This document shows positions 47,651 to 59,780 of a stretch of 64,000 nt of DNA, piece by piece. Below the pieces are notes generated by a model. That model saw only the letters and a list, made by a program, of their open reading frames with translations, ran no database searches and was not told the DNA's origin. Source of the stretch: Atherix ibis (lineage: Eukaryota > Arthropoda > Insecta > Diptera > Athericidae); the NCBI GenBank assembly GCA_958298945.1, contig OY282608.1, positions 63,464,951 to 63,528,950 of the forward strand. The letters are read 5' to 3'. Positions within the stretch are counted from its first letter, which is position 1, and every line of letters starts with the position of its first letter. The translations under genes were made by a program, and so were the position numbers.

Positions 47651-50033
47651 TTGGTTTGTTAGCTTGTTGGTTACTTAGTTTGTTGGTTTGTTGGTTTATT
47701 GGTTTGTTGGCTTGTTGGCTTGTTGGTTTGTTGGTTTGTTGGTTTGTTGGTTTGTTGGTTTGTTGGTTTGTTGGCTTGTTGGTTTGTTGGCTTGTTGGTT
47801 TGTTGGTTTGTTGACTTGTTGGTGTGTTGGTTTGTTTGTTTGTTGGCTTGTTGGCTTGTTGGTTTGTTGGTTTGTTGGCTTGTTAGTTTGTTGGTTTGTT
47901 GGCTTGTTGGCTTGTTACTTTTTTCGTTTGTTGGTTTGTTGGTTCATAGGTTTGTTGGTTTGTTGGTTTGTTGGTTTGTTGGTTTGTTGGTTTGTTGGTT
48001 TGTTGGTTTGTTGGTTTATTTGTTTGTTGCTTTTTTGGTTTGTTGCTTTGTTGGTTTGTTGGTTTGTTGGCTTGTTGGCTTGTTGGCTTGTTGGTTTGTT
48101 AGTTTGTTGTTTTGTTGGTTCATTGGTTTGTTGGTTTGTTGGTTTGTTGGTTTGTTGGTTTGTTGGTTTGTTGGTTTGTTGGTTTATTTGTTTGTTGGTT
48201 TGTTGGTTTGTTGGTTTGTTGGTTTGTTGGTTTGTTGGTTTCTTGGTTTATTTGTTTGTTGGTTTGTTGGCTTGTTGGTTTGTTGGTTTGTTGGTTTGTA
48301 GGTTTTTTGGTTTGTTGGTTTGTTGGTTTGTTGGTTTGTTGGTTTATTTGTTTGTTGGTTTGTTGGTTTGTTGGTTTGTTGGTTTGTTGGTTTGTTGGTT
48401 TCTTGGTTTATTTGTTTGTTGGTTTGTTGGCTTGTTGGTTTGTTGGTTTGTTGGTTTGTTGGTTTTTTGGTTTGTTGGTTTGTTGGTTTGTTGGCTTGTT
48501 GGTTTGTTTGTTTGTTGGCTTGTTGGTTTGTTGGTTTGTTGGTTTGTTGGTTTTTTGGTTTGTTGGTTTGTTGGTTTGTTGGCTTGTTGGTTTGTTGGTT
48601 TGTTGGCTTGTTGGTTTGTTGGTTTGTTGGCTTGTTGGTTTGTTGGATTGTTGGCTTGTTGGTTTGTTGGCTTGTCTGTTTGTTGGTTTGTTGGCTTGTT
48701 GGCTTGTTGGTTTGTTGGTTTGTTGGTTTGTTGGTTTGTTTGTTTGTTGGTTTTTTGGTTTGTTCGTTTATTTGTTTGTTGGTTTGTTGGCTTGTTGGTT
48801 TGTTGGTTTGTTGGCTTGTTGGTTTGTTGGTTTGTTGGTTTGTTGGTTTGTTGGTTTGTTGGCTTGTTGGTTTGTTGGTTTGTTGGTTTGTTGGCTTGTT
48901 GGTTGGTTGGTTTGTTGGCTTGTTGGCTTGTTGCTTTGTTCGTTTGATGGTTTGTTGGTTTGTTGGCTTGTTGGTTTGTTAGTTTGTTGGTTTGTTGGTT
49001 TGTTGGTTTGTTGGTTTGTTGGTTTGTTGGTTTGTTGGTTTGTGGGCTTGTTGGTTTGTTGGTTTGTTGGCTTGTTGGTTTGTTGGTTTGTTGGCTTGTT
49101 GGCTTGTTGGTTTGTTGGTTTGTTGGCTTGTTGATTACAAAGTTTGTTGGTTTGTTGGTTTGTTGGTTTGTTGGTTTTTGGTTTGTTGGCTTATTTGTTT
49201 GTTGGCTTGTTGGTTTGTTGGTTTGTTGGTTTGTTGGCTTGTTGGTTTGTTGGTTTGTTGGCTTGTTGGCTTGTTGGTTTGTTGGCTTGTTGGCTTGTTG
49301 GTTTGTTGGCTTGTTGGTTTTTTGGCTTGTTGGCTTGTTGGTTTGTTGGTTTGATGGCTTGTTGGCTTGTTGGTTTGTTGGTTTGTTGGTTTGTTGGTTT
49401 GTTGGCTTGTTGGTTTGTTGGTTTGTTGGTTTGTTGGCTTGTTGGCTTATTAGTTTGTTGGTTTGTTGGTTTGTTGGTTTGTTGGCTTGTTGGTTTGTTG
49501 GTTTGTTGGCTTGTTGGTTTGTTGGTTTGTTAACTTGTTGGTTTGTTGGTTTGTTGGCTTGTTGGCTTGTTGGTTTGTTGGTTTGTTGGTTTGTTGGCTT
49601 GTTGGCTTGTTGGTTTGTTGGTTTGTTAGCTTGTTGGTTACTTAGTTTGTTGGTTTGTTGGTTTATTGGTTTGTTGGCTTGTTGGCTTGTTGGTTTGTTG
49701 GTTTGTTGGTTTGTTGGTTTGTTGGTTTGTTGGTTTGTTGGCTTGTTGGTTTGTTGGCTTGTTGGTTTGTTGGTTTGTTGACTTGTTGGTGTGTTGGTTT
49801 GTTTGTTTGTTGGCTTGTTGGCTTGTTGGTTTGTTGGTTTGTTGGTTTGTTGGCTTGTTGGCTTATTAGTTTGTTGGTTTGTTGGTTTGTTGGTTTGTTG
49901 GCTTGTTGGTTTGTTGGTTTGTTGGCTTGTTGGTTTGTTGGTTTGTTAACTTGTTGGTTTGTTGGTTTGTTGGCTTGTTGGCTTGTTGGTTTGTTGGTTT
50001 GTTGGTTTGTTGGCTTGTTGGCTTGTTGGTTTG
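47651..50033 (+). repeat. 2.4-kb higher-order unit, copy 1
   Basis: The first of three units that look essentially identical. Checked points are GGTGTGTT at 47821, 50204 and 52747; TACTTTTTTCG at 47916, 50299 and 52842; GGTTCATAGG at 47941, 50324 and 52867; GATTACAAAG at 49133, 51516 and 54059; and the 7-bp monomer at 49173, 51556 and 54099. Offsets are exactly 2383 and 2543 bp. Conceptual translations are identical across about 420 codons in all three. Copy 1 also holds a 416-bp duplication near its right end. Confidence 0.95.
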
Positions 50034-50275
50034 TTGGTTTGTTAGCTTGTTGGTTACTTAGTTTGTTGGTTTGTTGGTTTATTGGTTTGTTGGCTTGTTG
50101 GCTTGTTGGTTTGTTGGTTTGTTGGTTTGTTGGTTTGTTGGTTTGTTGGTTTGTTGGCTTGTTGGTTTGTTGGCTTGTTGGTTTGTTGGTTTGTTGACTT
50201 GTTGGTGTGTTGGTTTGTTTGTTTGTTGGCTTGTTGGCTTGTTGGTTTGTTGGTTTGTTGGCTTGTTAGTTTGTT
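49444..50275 (+). repeat. 416-bp tandem duplication
   Basis: GGCTTATTAG lies at 49444 and again at 49860, and GGTGTGTT at 49788 and 50204. The 416-bp period equals 52 monomers. This pair overlaps the boundary between higher-order copies 1 and 2. Copy 2 has only one version, with GGCTTATTAG at 51827, so the duplication is specific to this junction. Confidence 0.9.
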
Positions 50276-52576
50276 GGTTTGTTGGCTTGTTGGCTTGTTA
50301 CTTTTTTCGTTTGTTGGTTTGTTGGTTCATAGGTTTGTTGGTTTGTTGGTTTGTTGGTTTGTTGGTTTGTTGGTTTGTTGGTTTGTTGGTTTGTTGGTTT
50401 ATTTGTTTGTTGCTTTTTTGGTTTGTTGCTTTGTTGGTTTGTTGGTTTGTTGGCTTGTTGGCTTGTTGGCTTGTTGGTTTGTTAGTTTGTTGTTTTGTTG
50501 GTTCATTGGTTTGTTGGTTTGTTGGTTTGTTGGTTTGTTGGTTTGTTGGTTTGTTGGTTTGTTGGTTTATTTGTTTGTTGGTTTGTTGGTTTGTTGGTTT
50601 GTTGGTTTGTTGGTTTGTTGGTTTCTTGGTTTATTTGTTTGTTGGTTTGTTGGCTTGTTGGTTTGTTGGTTTGTTGGTTTGTAGGTTTTTTGGTTTGTTG
50701 GTTTGTTGGTTTGTTGGTTTGTTGGTTTATTTGTTTGTTGGTTTGTTGGTTTGTTGGTTTGTTGGTTTGTTGGTTTGTTGGTTTCTTGGTTTATTTGTTT
50801 GTTGGTTTGTTGGCTTGTTGGTTTGTTGGTTTGTTGGTTTGTTGGTTTTTTGGTTTGTTGGTTTGTTGGTTTGTTGGCTTGTTGGTTTGTTTGTTTGTTG
50901 GCTTGTTGGTTTGTTGGTTTGTTGGTTTGTTGGTTTTTTGGTTTGTTGGTTTGTTGGTTTGTTGGCTTGTTGGTTTGTTGGTTTGTTGGCTTGTTGGTTT
51001 GTTGGTTTGTTGGCTTGTTGGTTTGTTGGATTGTTGGCTTGTTGGTTTGTTGGCTTGTCTGTTTGTTGGTTTGTTGGCTTGTTGGCTTGTTGGTTTGTTG
51101 GTTTGTTGGTTTGTTGGTTTGTTTGTTTGTTGGTTTTTTGGTTTGTTCGTTTATTTGTTTGTTGGTTTGTTGGCTTGTTGGTTTGTTGGTTTGTTGGCTT
51201 GTTGGTTTGTTGGTTTGTTGGTTTGTTGGTTTGTTGGTTTGTTGGCTTGTTGGTTTGTTGGTTTGTTGGTTTGTTGGCTTGTTGGTTGGTTGGTTTGTTG
51301 GCTTGTTGGCTTGTTGCTTTGTTCGTTTGATGGTTTGTTGGTTTGTTGGCTTGTTGGTTTGTTAGTTTGTTGGTTTGTTGGTTTGTTGGTTTGTTGGTTT
51401 GTTGGTTTGTTGGTTTGTTGGTTTGTGGGCTTGTTGGTTTGTTGGTTTGTTGGCTTGTTGGTTTGTTGGTTTGTTGGCTTGTTGGCTTGTTGGTTTGTTG
51501 GTTTGTTGGCTTGTTGATTACAAAGTTTGTTGGTTTGTTGGTTTGTTGGTTTGTTGGTTTTTGGTTTGTTGGCTTATTTGTTTGTTGGCTTGTTGGTTTG
51601 TTGGTTTGTTGGTTTGTTGGCTTGTTGGTTTGTTGGTTTGTTGGCTTGTTGGCTTGTTGGTTTGTTGGCTTGTTGGCTTGTTGGTTTGTTGGCTTGTTGG
51701 TTTTTTGGCTTGTTGGCTTGTTGGTTTGTTGGTTTGATGGCTTGTTGGCTTGTTGGTTTGTTGGTTTGTTGGTTTGTTGGTTTGTTGGCTTGTTGGTTTG
51801 TTGGTTTGTTGGTTTGTTGGCTTGTTGGCTTATTAGTTTGTTGGTTTGTTGGTTTGTTGGTTTGTTGGCTTGTTGGTTTGTTGGTTTGTTGGCTTGTTGG
51901 TTTGTTGGTTTGTTAACTTGTTGGTTTGTTGGTTTGTTGGCTTGTTGGCTTGTTGGTTTGTTGGTTTGTTGGTTTGTTGGCTTGTTGGCTTGTTGGTTTG
52001 TTGGTTTGTTGGTTTGTTGGTTTGTTAGTTTGTAGACTTTTTGGTTACTTGGTTTGTTGGCTTGTTGGTTTGTTGGTTTGTTGGTTTGTTGCTTTGTTCG
52101 TTTGATGGTTTGTTGGTTTGTTGGTTACTTGGTTTGTTGGTTTGTTGGTTTGTTGGCTTGTTGGTTTGTTGGCTTGTTGGTTTGTTGGTTTGTTGGTTTG
52201 TTGGATTGTTGGCTTGTTGGTTTGTTGGTTTGTTGGCTTGTTGGTTTGTTGGCTTGTTGGTTTGTTGGCTTGTTGGCTTGTTGGTTTGTTAGTTTGTTGT
52301 TTTGTTGGTTCATTGGTTTGTTGGTTTGTTGGTTTGTTGGTTTGTTGGTTTGTTGGTTTGTTGGTTTGTTGGTTTATTTGTTTGTTGGTTTGTTGGTTTG
52401 TTGGTTTGTTGGTTTGTTGGTTTCTTGGTTTATTTGTTTGTTGGTTTGTTGGCTTGTTGGTTTGTTGGTTTGTTGGTTTGTTGGTTTGTTGGTTTTTTGG
52501 TTTTTTGGTTTGTTGGTTTGTTGGTTTGTTGGCTTGTTGGTTTGTTGGTTTGTTGGCTTGTTGGCTTGTTGGTTTG
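50034..52576 (+). repeat. 2.4-kb higher-order unit, copy 2
   Basis: The order is the same as copy 1 at an offset of 2383 bp up to about 52.03 kb. It then continues with a module not found at the end of copy 1: GTAGACTTTTTGG at 52032, GCTTTGTTCGTTTGATGG, and a GGTTCATTGG cassette near 52308. That module is what makes the next offset 2543 bp. It is related to 36.63-36.92 kb, where the marker reads GTAGGC. Confidence 0.95.
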
Positions 52577-55148
52577 TTGGTTTGTTAGCTTGTTGGTTAC
52601 TTAGTTTGTTGGTTTGTTGGTTTATTGGTTTGTTGGCTTGTTGGCTTGTTGGTTTGTTGGTTTGTTGGTTTGTTGGTTTGTTGGTTTGTTGGTTTGTTGG
52701 CTTGTTGGTTTGTTGGCTTGTTGGTTTGTTGGTTTGTTGACTTGTTGGTGTGTTGGTTTGTTTGTTTGTTGGCTTGTTGGCTTGTTGGTTTGTTGGTTTG
52801 TTGGCTTGTTAGTTTGTTGGTTTGTTGGCTTGTTGGCTTGTTACTTTTTTCGTTTGTTGGTTTGTTGGTTCATAGGTTTGTTGGTTTGTTGGTTTGTTGG
52901 TTTGTTGGTTTGTTGGTTTGTTGGTTTGTTGGTTTGTTGGTTTATTTGTTTGTTGCTTTTTTGGTTTGTTGCTTTGTTGGTTTGTTGGTTTGTTGGCTTG
53001 TTGGCTTGTTGGCTTGTTGGTTTGTTAGTTTGTTGTTTTGTTGGTTCATTGGTTTGTTGGTTTGTTGGTTTGTTGGTTTGTTGGTTTGTTGGTTTGTTGG
53101 TTTGTTGGTTTATTTGTTTGTTGGTTTGTTGGTTTGTTGGTTTGTTGGTTTGTTGGTTTGTTGGTTTCTTGGTTTATTTGTTTGTTGGTTTGTTGGCTTG
53201 TTGGTTTGTTGGTTTGTTGGTTTGTAGGTTTTTTGGTTTGTTGGTTTGTTGGTTTGTTGGTTTGTTGGTTTATTTGTTTGTTGGTTTGTTGGTTTGTTGG
53301 TTTGTTGGTTTGTTGGTTTGTTGGTTTCTTGGTTTATTTGTTTGTTGGTTTGTTGGCTTGTTGGTTTGTTGGTTTGTTGGTTTGTTGGTTTTTTGGTTTG
53401 TTGGTTTGTTGGTTTGTTGGCTTGTTGGTTTGTTTGTTTGTTGGCTTGTTGGTTTGTTGGTTTGTTGGTTTGTTGGTTTTTTGGTTTGTTGGTTTGTTGG
53501 TTTGTTGGCTTGTTGGTTTGTTGGTTTGTTGGCTTGTTGGTTTGTTGGTTTGTTGGCTTGTTGGTTTGTTGGATTGTTGGCTTGTTGGTTTGTTGGCTTG
53601 TCTGTTTGTTGGTTTGTTGGCTTGTTGGCTTGTTGGTTTGTTGGTTTGTTGGTTTGTTGGTTTGTTTGTTTGTTGGTTTTTTGGTTTGTTCGTTTATTTG
53701 TTTGTTGGTTTGTTGGCTTGTTGGTTTGTTGGTTTGTTGGCTTGTTGGTTTGTTGGTTTGTTGGTTTGTTGGTTTGTTGGTTTGTTGGCTTGTTGGTTTG
53801 TTGGTTTGTTGGTTTGTTGGCTTGTTGGTTGGTTGGTTTGTTGGCTTGTTGGCTTGTTGCTTTGTTCGTTTGATGGTTTGTTGGTTTGTTGGCTTGTTGG
53901 TTTGTTAGTTTGTTGGTTTGTTGGTTTGTTGGTTTGTTGGTTTGTTGGTTTGTTGGTTTGTTGGTTTGTGGGCTTGTTGGTTTGTTGGTTTGTTGGCTTG
54001 TTGGTTTGTTGGTTTGTTGGCTTGTTGGCTTGTTGGTTTGTTGGTTTGTTGGCTTGTTGATTACAAAGTTTGTTGGTTTGTTGGTTTGTTGGTTTGTTGG
54101 TTTTTGGTTTGTTGGCTTATTTGTTTGTTGGCTTGTTGGTTTGTTGGTTTGTTGGTTTGTTGGCTTGTTGGTTTGTTGGTTTGTTGGCTTGTTGGCTTGT
54201 TGGTTTGTTGGCTTGTTGGCTTGTTGGTTTGTTGGCTTGTTGGTTTTTTGGCTTGTTGGCTTGTTGGTTTGTTGGTTTGATGGCTTGTTGGCTTGTTGGT
54301 TTGTTGGTTTGTTGGTTTGTTGGTTTGTTGGCTTGTTGGTTTGTTGGTTTGTTGGTTTGTTGGCTTGTTGGCTTATTAGTTTGTTGGTTTGTTGGTTTGT
54401 TGGTTTGTTGGCTTGTTGGTTTGTTGGTTTGTTGGCTTGTTGGTTTGTTGGTTTGTTAACTTGTTGGTTTGTTGGTTTGTTGGCTTGTTGGCTTGTTGGT
54501 TTGTTGGTTTGTTGGTTTGTTGGCTTGTTGGCTTGTTGGTTTGTTGGTTTGTTGGTTTGTTGGTTTGTTAGTTTGTAGACTTTTTGGTTACTTGGTTTGT
54601 TGGCTTGTTGGTTTGTTGGTTTGTTGGTTTGTTGCTTTGTTCGTTTGATGGTTTGTTGGTTTGTTGGTTACTTGGTTTGTTGGTTTGTTGGTTTGTTGGC
54701 TTGTTGGTTTGTTGGCTTGTTGGTTTGTTGGTTTGTTGGTTTGTTGGATTGTTGGCTTGTTGGTTTGTTGGTTTGTTGGCTTGTTGGTTTGTTGGCTTGT
54801 TGGTTTGTTGGCTTGTTGGCTTGTTGGTTTGTTAGTTTGTTGTTTTGTTGGTTCATTGGTTTGTTGGTTTGTTGGTTTGTTGGTTTGTTGGTTTGTTGGT
54901 TTGTTGGTTTGTTGGTTTATTTGTTTGTTGGTTTGTTGGTTTGTTGGTTTGTTGGTTTGTTGGTTTCTTGGTTTATTTGTTTGTTGGTTTGTTGGCTTGT
55001 TGGTTTGTTGGTTTGTTGGTTTGTTGGTTTGTTGGTTTTTTGGTTTTTTGGTTTGTTGGTTTGTTGGTTTGTTGGCTTGTTGGTTTGTTGGTTTGTTGGC
55101 TTGTTGGTTTGTTGGTTTGTTGGCTTGTTGGCTTATTAGTTTGTTGGT
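52577..55148 (+). repeat. 2.4-kb higher-order unit, copy 3
   Basis: This is identical in order to copy 2 at 2543 bp, including the GTAGACTTTTTGG module at 54575 and the GGTTCATTGG cassette at about 54851. It is followed by a 760-bp repeat of its own right end. A more diverged relative of this unit extends from about 59.8 to 61.8 kb at offsets of 6910-6926 bp. Confidence 0.94.
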
Positions 55149-55908
55149 TTGTTGGTTTGTTGGTTTGTTGGCTTGTTGGTTTGTTGGTTTGTTGGCTTGT
55201 TGGTTTGTTGGTTTGTTAACTTGTTGGTTTGTTGGTTTGTTGGCTTGTTGGCTTGTTGGTTTGTTGGTTTGTTGGTTTGTTGGCTTGTTGGCTTGTTGGT
55301 TTGTTGGTTTGTTGGTTTGTTGGTTTGTTAGTTTGTAGACTTTTTGGTTACTTGGTTTGTTGGCTTGTTGGTTTGTTGGTTTGTTGGTTTGTTGCTTTGT
55401 TCGTTTGATGGTTTGTTGGTTTGTTGGTTACTTGGTTTGTTGGTTTGTTGGTTTGTTGGCTTGTTGGTTTGTTGGCTTGTTGGTTTGTTGGTTTGTTGGT
55501 TTGTTGGCTTGTTGGCTTGTTGGTTTGTTGGTTTGTTGGCTTGTTGGTTTGTTGGCTTGTTGGTTTGTTGGCTTGTTGGCTTGTTGGTTTGTTAGTTTGT
55601 TGTTTTGTTGGTTCATTGGTTTGTTGGTTTGTTGGTTTGTTGGTTTGTTGGTTTGTTGGTTTGTTGGTTTGTTGGTTTATTTGTTTGTTGGTTTGTTGGT
55701 TTGTTGGTTTGTTGGTTTGTTGGTTTCTTGGTTTATTTGTTTGTTGGTTTGTTGGCTTGTTGGTTTGTTGGTTTGTTGGTTTGTTGGTTTTTTGGTTTTT
55801 TGGTTTGTTGGTTTGTTGGTTTGTTGGCTTGTTGGTTTGTTGGTTTGTTGGCTTGTTGGTTTGTTGGTTTGTTGGCTTGTTGGCTTGTTGGTTTGTTGGT
55901 TTGTTAGC
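54389..55908 (+). repeat. 760-bp tandem duplication (two copies)
   Basis: GTAGACTTTTTGG occurs at 54575 and 55335, and stop-free stretches at 54389, 54584, 54661 and 54845 recur at 55149, 55344, 55421 and 55605. The period of 760 bp is 95 monomers. Differences are slight: GGATTGTTGG near 54746 against GGCTTGTTGG near 55506. Confidence 0.93.
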
Positions 55909-57930
55909 TTGTTGGTTACTTAGTTTGTTGGTTTGTTGGTTTATTGGTTTGTTGGCTTGTTGGCTTGTTGGTTTGTTGGTTTGTTGGTTTGTTGGTTTGT
56001 TGGCTTGTTGGTTTGTTGGTTTGTTGGTTTGTTGGCTTGTTGGTTTGTTGGTTTGTTGACTTGTTGGTTTGTTGGTTTGTTGGCTTGTTGGCTTGTTGGT
56101 TTGTTGGTTTGTTGGCTTGTTAGTTTGTTGGTTTGTTGGCTTGTTGGCTTGTTGGTTTGTTGGTTTGTTGGTTTATTGGTTTGTTGGTTTGTTGGTTTGT
56201 TGGTTTTTTGGTTTGTTGGTTTGTTGGTTTGTTGGCTTGTTGGTTTGTTGGTTTGTTGGCTTGTTGGTTTGTTGGTTTGTTGGCTTGTTGGCTTGTTGGT
56301 TTGTTGGTTTGTTAGCTTGTTGGTTACTTAGTTTGTTGGTTTGTTGGTTTATTGGTTTGTTGGCTTGTTGGCTTGTTGGTTTGTTGGTTTGTTGGCTTGT
56401 TAGTTTGTTGGTTTGTTGGTTTGTTGGTTTGTTGCTTTGTTGGTTTGTTGGTTTGTTGGCTTGTTGGCTTGTTGGTTTGTTGGCTTGTTAGTTTGTTGGT
56501 TTGTTGGTTTGTTGGTTTGTTGCTTTGTTGGTTTGTTGGTTTGTTGGCTTGTTGGCTTGTTGGTTTGTTAGTTTGTTGGCCTTCTGGTTTGTTGGTTTGT
56601 TGGTTTGTTGGTTTGTTGGTTTGTTGGTTTGTTGGCTTGTTGGTTTGTTGGTTTGTTGGCTTGTTGGTTTGTTGGCTTGTTGGCTTGTTGGTTTTTTGGC
56701 TTGTTGGTTTGTTAGTTTGTTGGTTTGTTGGTTTGTTGGTTTGTTGGTTTATTTGTTTGTTGGTTTGTTGGCTTGTTGGTTTGTTGGTTTGTTGGTTTGT
56801 TGGCTTGTTGGTTTGTTGGTTTGTTGGCTTGTTGGCTTGTTGGTTTTTTGGTTTGTTGGTTTGTTGGTTTGTTGGTTTTTTGGTATGTTGGTTTGGTGGT
56901 TTGTAGGTTTGTTGGTTTGTTGGTTTGTTGGTTTGTTGGTTTATTTGTTTGTTGGTTTGTTGGCTTGTTGGTTTGTTGGTTTGTTGGTTTGTTGGCTTGT
57001 TGGTTTGTTGGTTTGTTGGCTTGTTGGCTTGTTGGTTTTTTGGTTTGTTGGTTTGTTGGTTTGTTGGTTTTTTGGTTTGTTGGTTTGTAGGTTTGTTGGC
57101 TTGTTGGTTTGTTGGTTTGTTGGTTTGTTGGCTTGTTGGTTTGTTGGTTTGTTGGCTTGTTGGCTTGTTGGTTTGTTGGTTTGTTGGTTTGTTGGCTTGT
57201 TGGCTTGTTGGTTTGTTGGTTTGTTGGTTTGTTGGCTTGTTGGTTTGTTGGTTTGTTGGTTTGCTGGTTTGTTGACTTGTTGGTTTGTTGGTTTGTTGGT
57301 TTGTTGGCTTGTTGGCTTGTTGGTTTGTTGGATTGTTGGCTTGTTGGTTTGTTGGTTTGTTGGCTTGTTGGCTTGTTGCTTTGTTCGTTTGATGGTTTGT
57401 TGGTTTGTTGGTTTTTTGGTTTGTTGGATTTTTGGTTTGTTGCTTTGTTGGTTTGTTGGTTTGTTGGCTTGTTGGCTTGTTGGTTTGTTGGCTTGTTAGT
57501 TTGTTAGTTTGTTGGCTTTTTGGTTACTTGGTTTGTTGTTTTGTTGGCTTGTTGGCTTGTTGGTTTGTTGCTTTGTTCGTTTGATGGTTTGTTGGTTTGT
57601 TGGTTACTTGGTTTGTTGGTTTGTTGGTTTGTTGGCTTGTTGGTTTGTTGGCTTGTCTGTTTGTTGGTTTGTTGGCTTGTTGGCTTGTTGGTTTGTTGGT
57701 TTGTTGGTTTGTTGGTTTGTTGGTTTGTTGGTTTTTTGGTTTGTTCGTTTATTTGTTTGTTGGTTTGTTGGCTTGTTGGTTTGTTGGTTTGTTGGTTTGT
57801 TGGTTTGTTGGTTTGTTGGTTTGTTGGTTTGTTGGCTTGTTGGTTTGTTGGTTTGTTGGTTTGTTGGCTTGTTGGTTGGTTGGTTTGTTGGCTTGTTGGC
57901 TTGTTGCTTTGTTCGTTTGATGGTTTGTTG
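55909..57930 (+). repeat. Large duplication, left copy of 62.1-64.0 kb
   Basis: Stop-free stretches at 56133, 56725, 56925 and 57109 reappear at 62275, 62867, 63067 and 63251, all at 6142 bp. Shared rare variants are GGCCTTCTGG near 56578, GTTTGTAGG near 57085 and GGATTTTTGG near 57427. Its right part is also the partner of 40.0-40.95 kb (17,220 bp). Two 7-bp monomers lie between the copies (58154 and 61017), which explains the remainder of 6 when 6142 is divided by 8. Confidence 0.9.
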
Positions 57931-59780
57931 GTTTGTTGGCTTGTTGGTTTGTTAGTTTGTTGGTTTGTTGGTTTGTTGGTTTGTTGGTTTGTTGGTTTGT
58001 TGGTTTGTTGGTTTGTGGGCTTGTTGGTTTGTTGGTTTGTTGGCTTGTTGGTTTGTTGGTTTGTTGGCTTGTTGGCTTGTTGGTTTGTTGGTTTGTTGGC
58101 TTGTTGATTACATAGTTTGTTGGTTTGTTGGTTTGTTGGTTTGTTGGTTTGTTGGTTTTTGGTTTGTTGGCTTATTTGTTTGTTGGTTTGTTGCCTTGTT
58201 GGTTTGTTGGTTTGTTGGTTTGTTGGCTTGTTGGTTTGTTGGCTTGTTGGTTGGTTGGTTTGTTGGCTTGTTGGCTTGTTGCTTTGTTCGTTTGATGGTT
58301 TGTTGGTTTGTTGGCTTGTTGGTTTGTTAGTTTGTTGGTTTGTTGGTTTGTTGGTTTGTTGGTTTGTTGGTTTGTTGGTTTGTTGGTTTGTTGGTTTGTG
58401 GGCTTGTTGGTTTGTTGGTTTGTTGGCTTGTTGGTTTGTTGGTTTGTTGGCTTGTTGGCTTGTTGGTTTGTTGGCTTGTTGGCTTGTTGGTTTGTTGGCT
58501 TGTTGGTTTTTTGGCTTGTTGGTTTGTTGGTTTGTTGGTTTGTTGGCTTGTTGGCTTGTTGGCTTGTTGGTTTGTTGGTTTGTTGGTTTGTTGGTTTGTT
58601 GGTTTGTTGGCTTGTTGGTTTGTTGGTTTGTTGGTTTGTTGGCTTGTTGGCTTATTAGTTTGTTGGTTTGTTGGTTTGTTGGTTTGTTGGCTTGTTGGTT
58701 TGTTGGTTTGTTGGCTTGTTGGTTTGTTGGTTTGTTAACTTGTTGGTTTGTTGGTTTGTTGGCTTGTTGGCTTGTTGGTTTGTTGGTTTGTTGGTTTGTT
58801 GGCTTGTTGGCTTGTTGGTTTGTTGGTTTGTTGGTTTGTTGGTTTGTTAGTTTGTTGGTTTGTTGGTTTGTTGGTTTGTTGGTTTGTTGGTTTGTTGGTT
58901 TGTTGGTTTGTTGGTTTATTTGTTTGTTACTTTTTTGGTTTGTTGCTTTGTTGGTTTGTTGGTTTGTTGGCTTGTTGGCTTGTTGGCTTGTTGGTTTGTT
59001 AGTTTGTTGTTTTGTTGTTTTGTTGGTTCATTGGTTTGTTGGTTTGTTGGTTTGTTGGTTGTTTGGTTTGTTGGTTTGTTGGTTTATTTGTTTGTTGGTT
59101 TGTTGGTTTGTTGGTTGGTTGGTTTGTTGGTTTGTTGGTTTCTTGGTTTCTTGGTTTATTTGTTTGTTGGTTTGTTGGCTTGCTGGTTTGTTGGTTTGTT
59201 GGTTTGTTAGTTTTTTGGTTTGTTGGTTTGTTGGTTTGTTGGTTTGTTGGTTTGTTGGTTTATTTGTTTGTTGGTTTGTTGGTTTGTTGGTTTGTTGGTT
59301 TGTTGGTTTGTTGGTTTCTTGGTTTATTTGTTTGTTGGTTTGTTGGCTTGTTGGTTTGTTGGTTTGTTGGTTTGTTGGTTTTTTGGTTTGTTGGTTTGTT
59401 GGTTTGTTGGCTTGTTGGTTTGTTTGTTTGTTGGCTTGTTGGTTTGTTGGTTTGTTGGTTTGTTGGTTTTTTGGTTTGTTGGTTTGTTGGTTTGTTGGCT
59501 TGTTGGTTTGTTGGTTTGTTGGCTTGTTGGTTTGTTGGTTTGTTGGCTTGTTGGTTTGTTGGTTTGTTGGTTTGTTGGCTTGTTGGCTTATTAGTTTTTT
59601 GGTTTGTGGGTTTGTTGGTTTGTTGGCTTGTTGGTTTGTTGGTTTGTTGGCTTGTTGGTTTGTTGGTTTGTTAACTTGTTGGTTTGTTGGTTTGTTGGCT
59701 TGTTGGCTTGTTGGTTTGTTGGTTTGTTGGTTTGTTGGCTTGTTGGCTTGTTGGTTTGTTGGTTTGTTGGTTTGTTTGTT
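57931..59780 (+). repeat. Array domain between the large duplicates
   Basis: This domain contains GATTACATAG at 58106, the 7-bp monomer at 58154, a second GGTTGGTTGG plus GCTTTGTTCGTTTGATGG cassette near 58250-58300, GTTACTTTTTTGG near 58926 (a version of TACTTTTTTCG without the CG), and doubled GGTTTCTTGG monomers near 59138-59156. It reuses local cassettes but has several private changes. Confidence 0.75.

Noticed and set aside
37517..52842. TACTTTTTTCG cassettes considered as T-run terminators or polymerase III stop signals
   Set aside because: There is no preceding hairpin and no RNA gene, and the cassette is simply a variant pair of octamers copied with its block.
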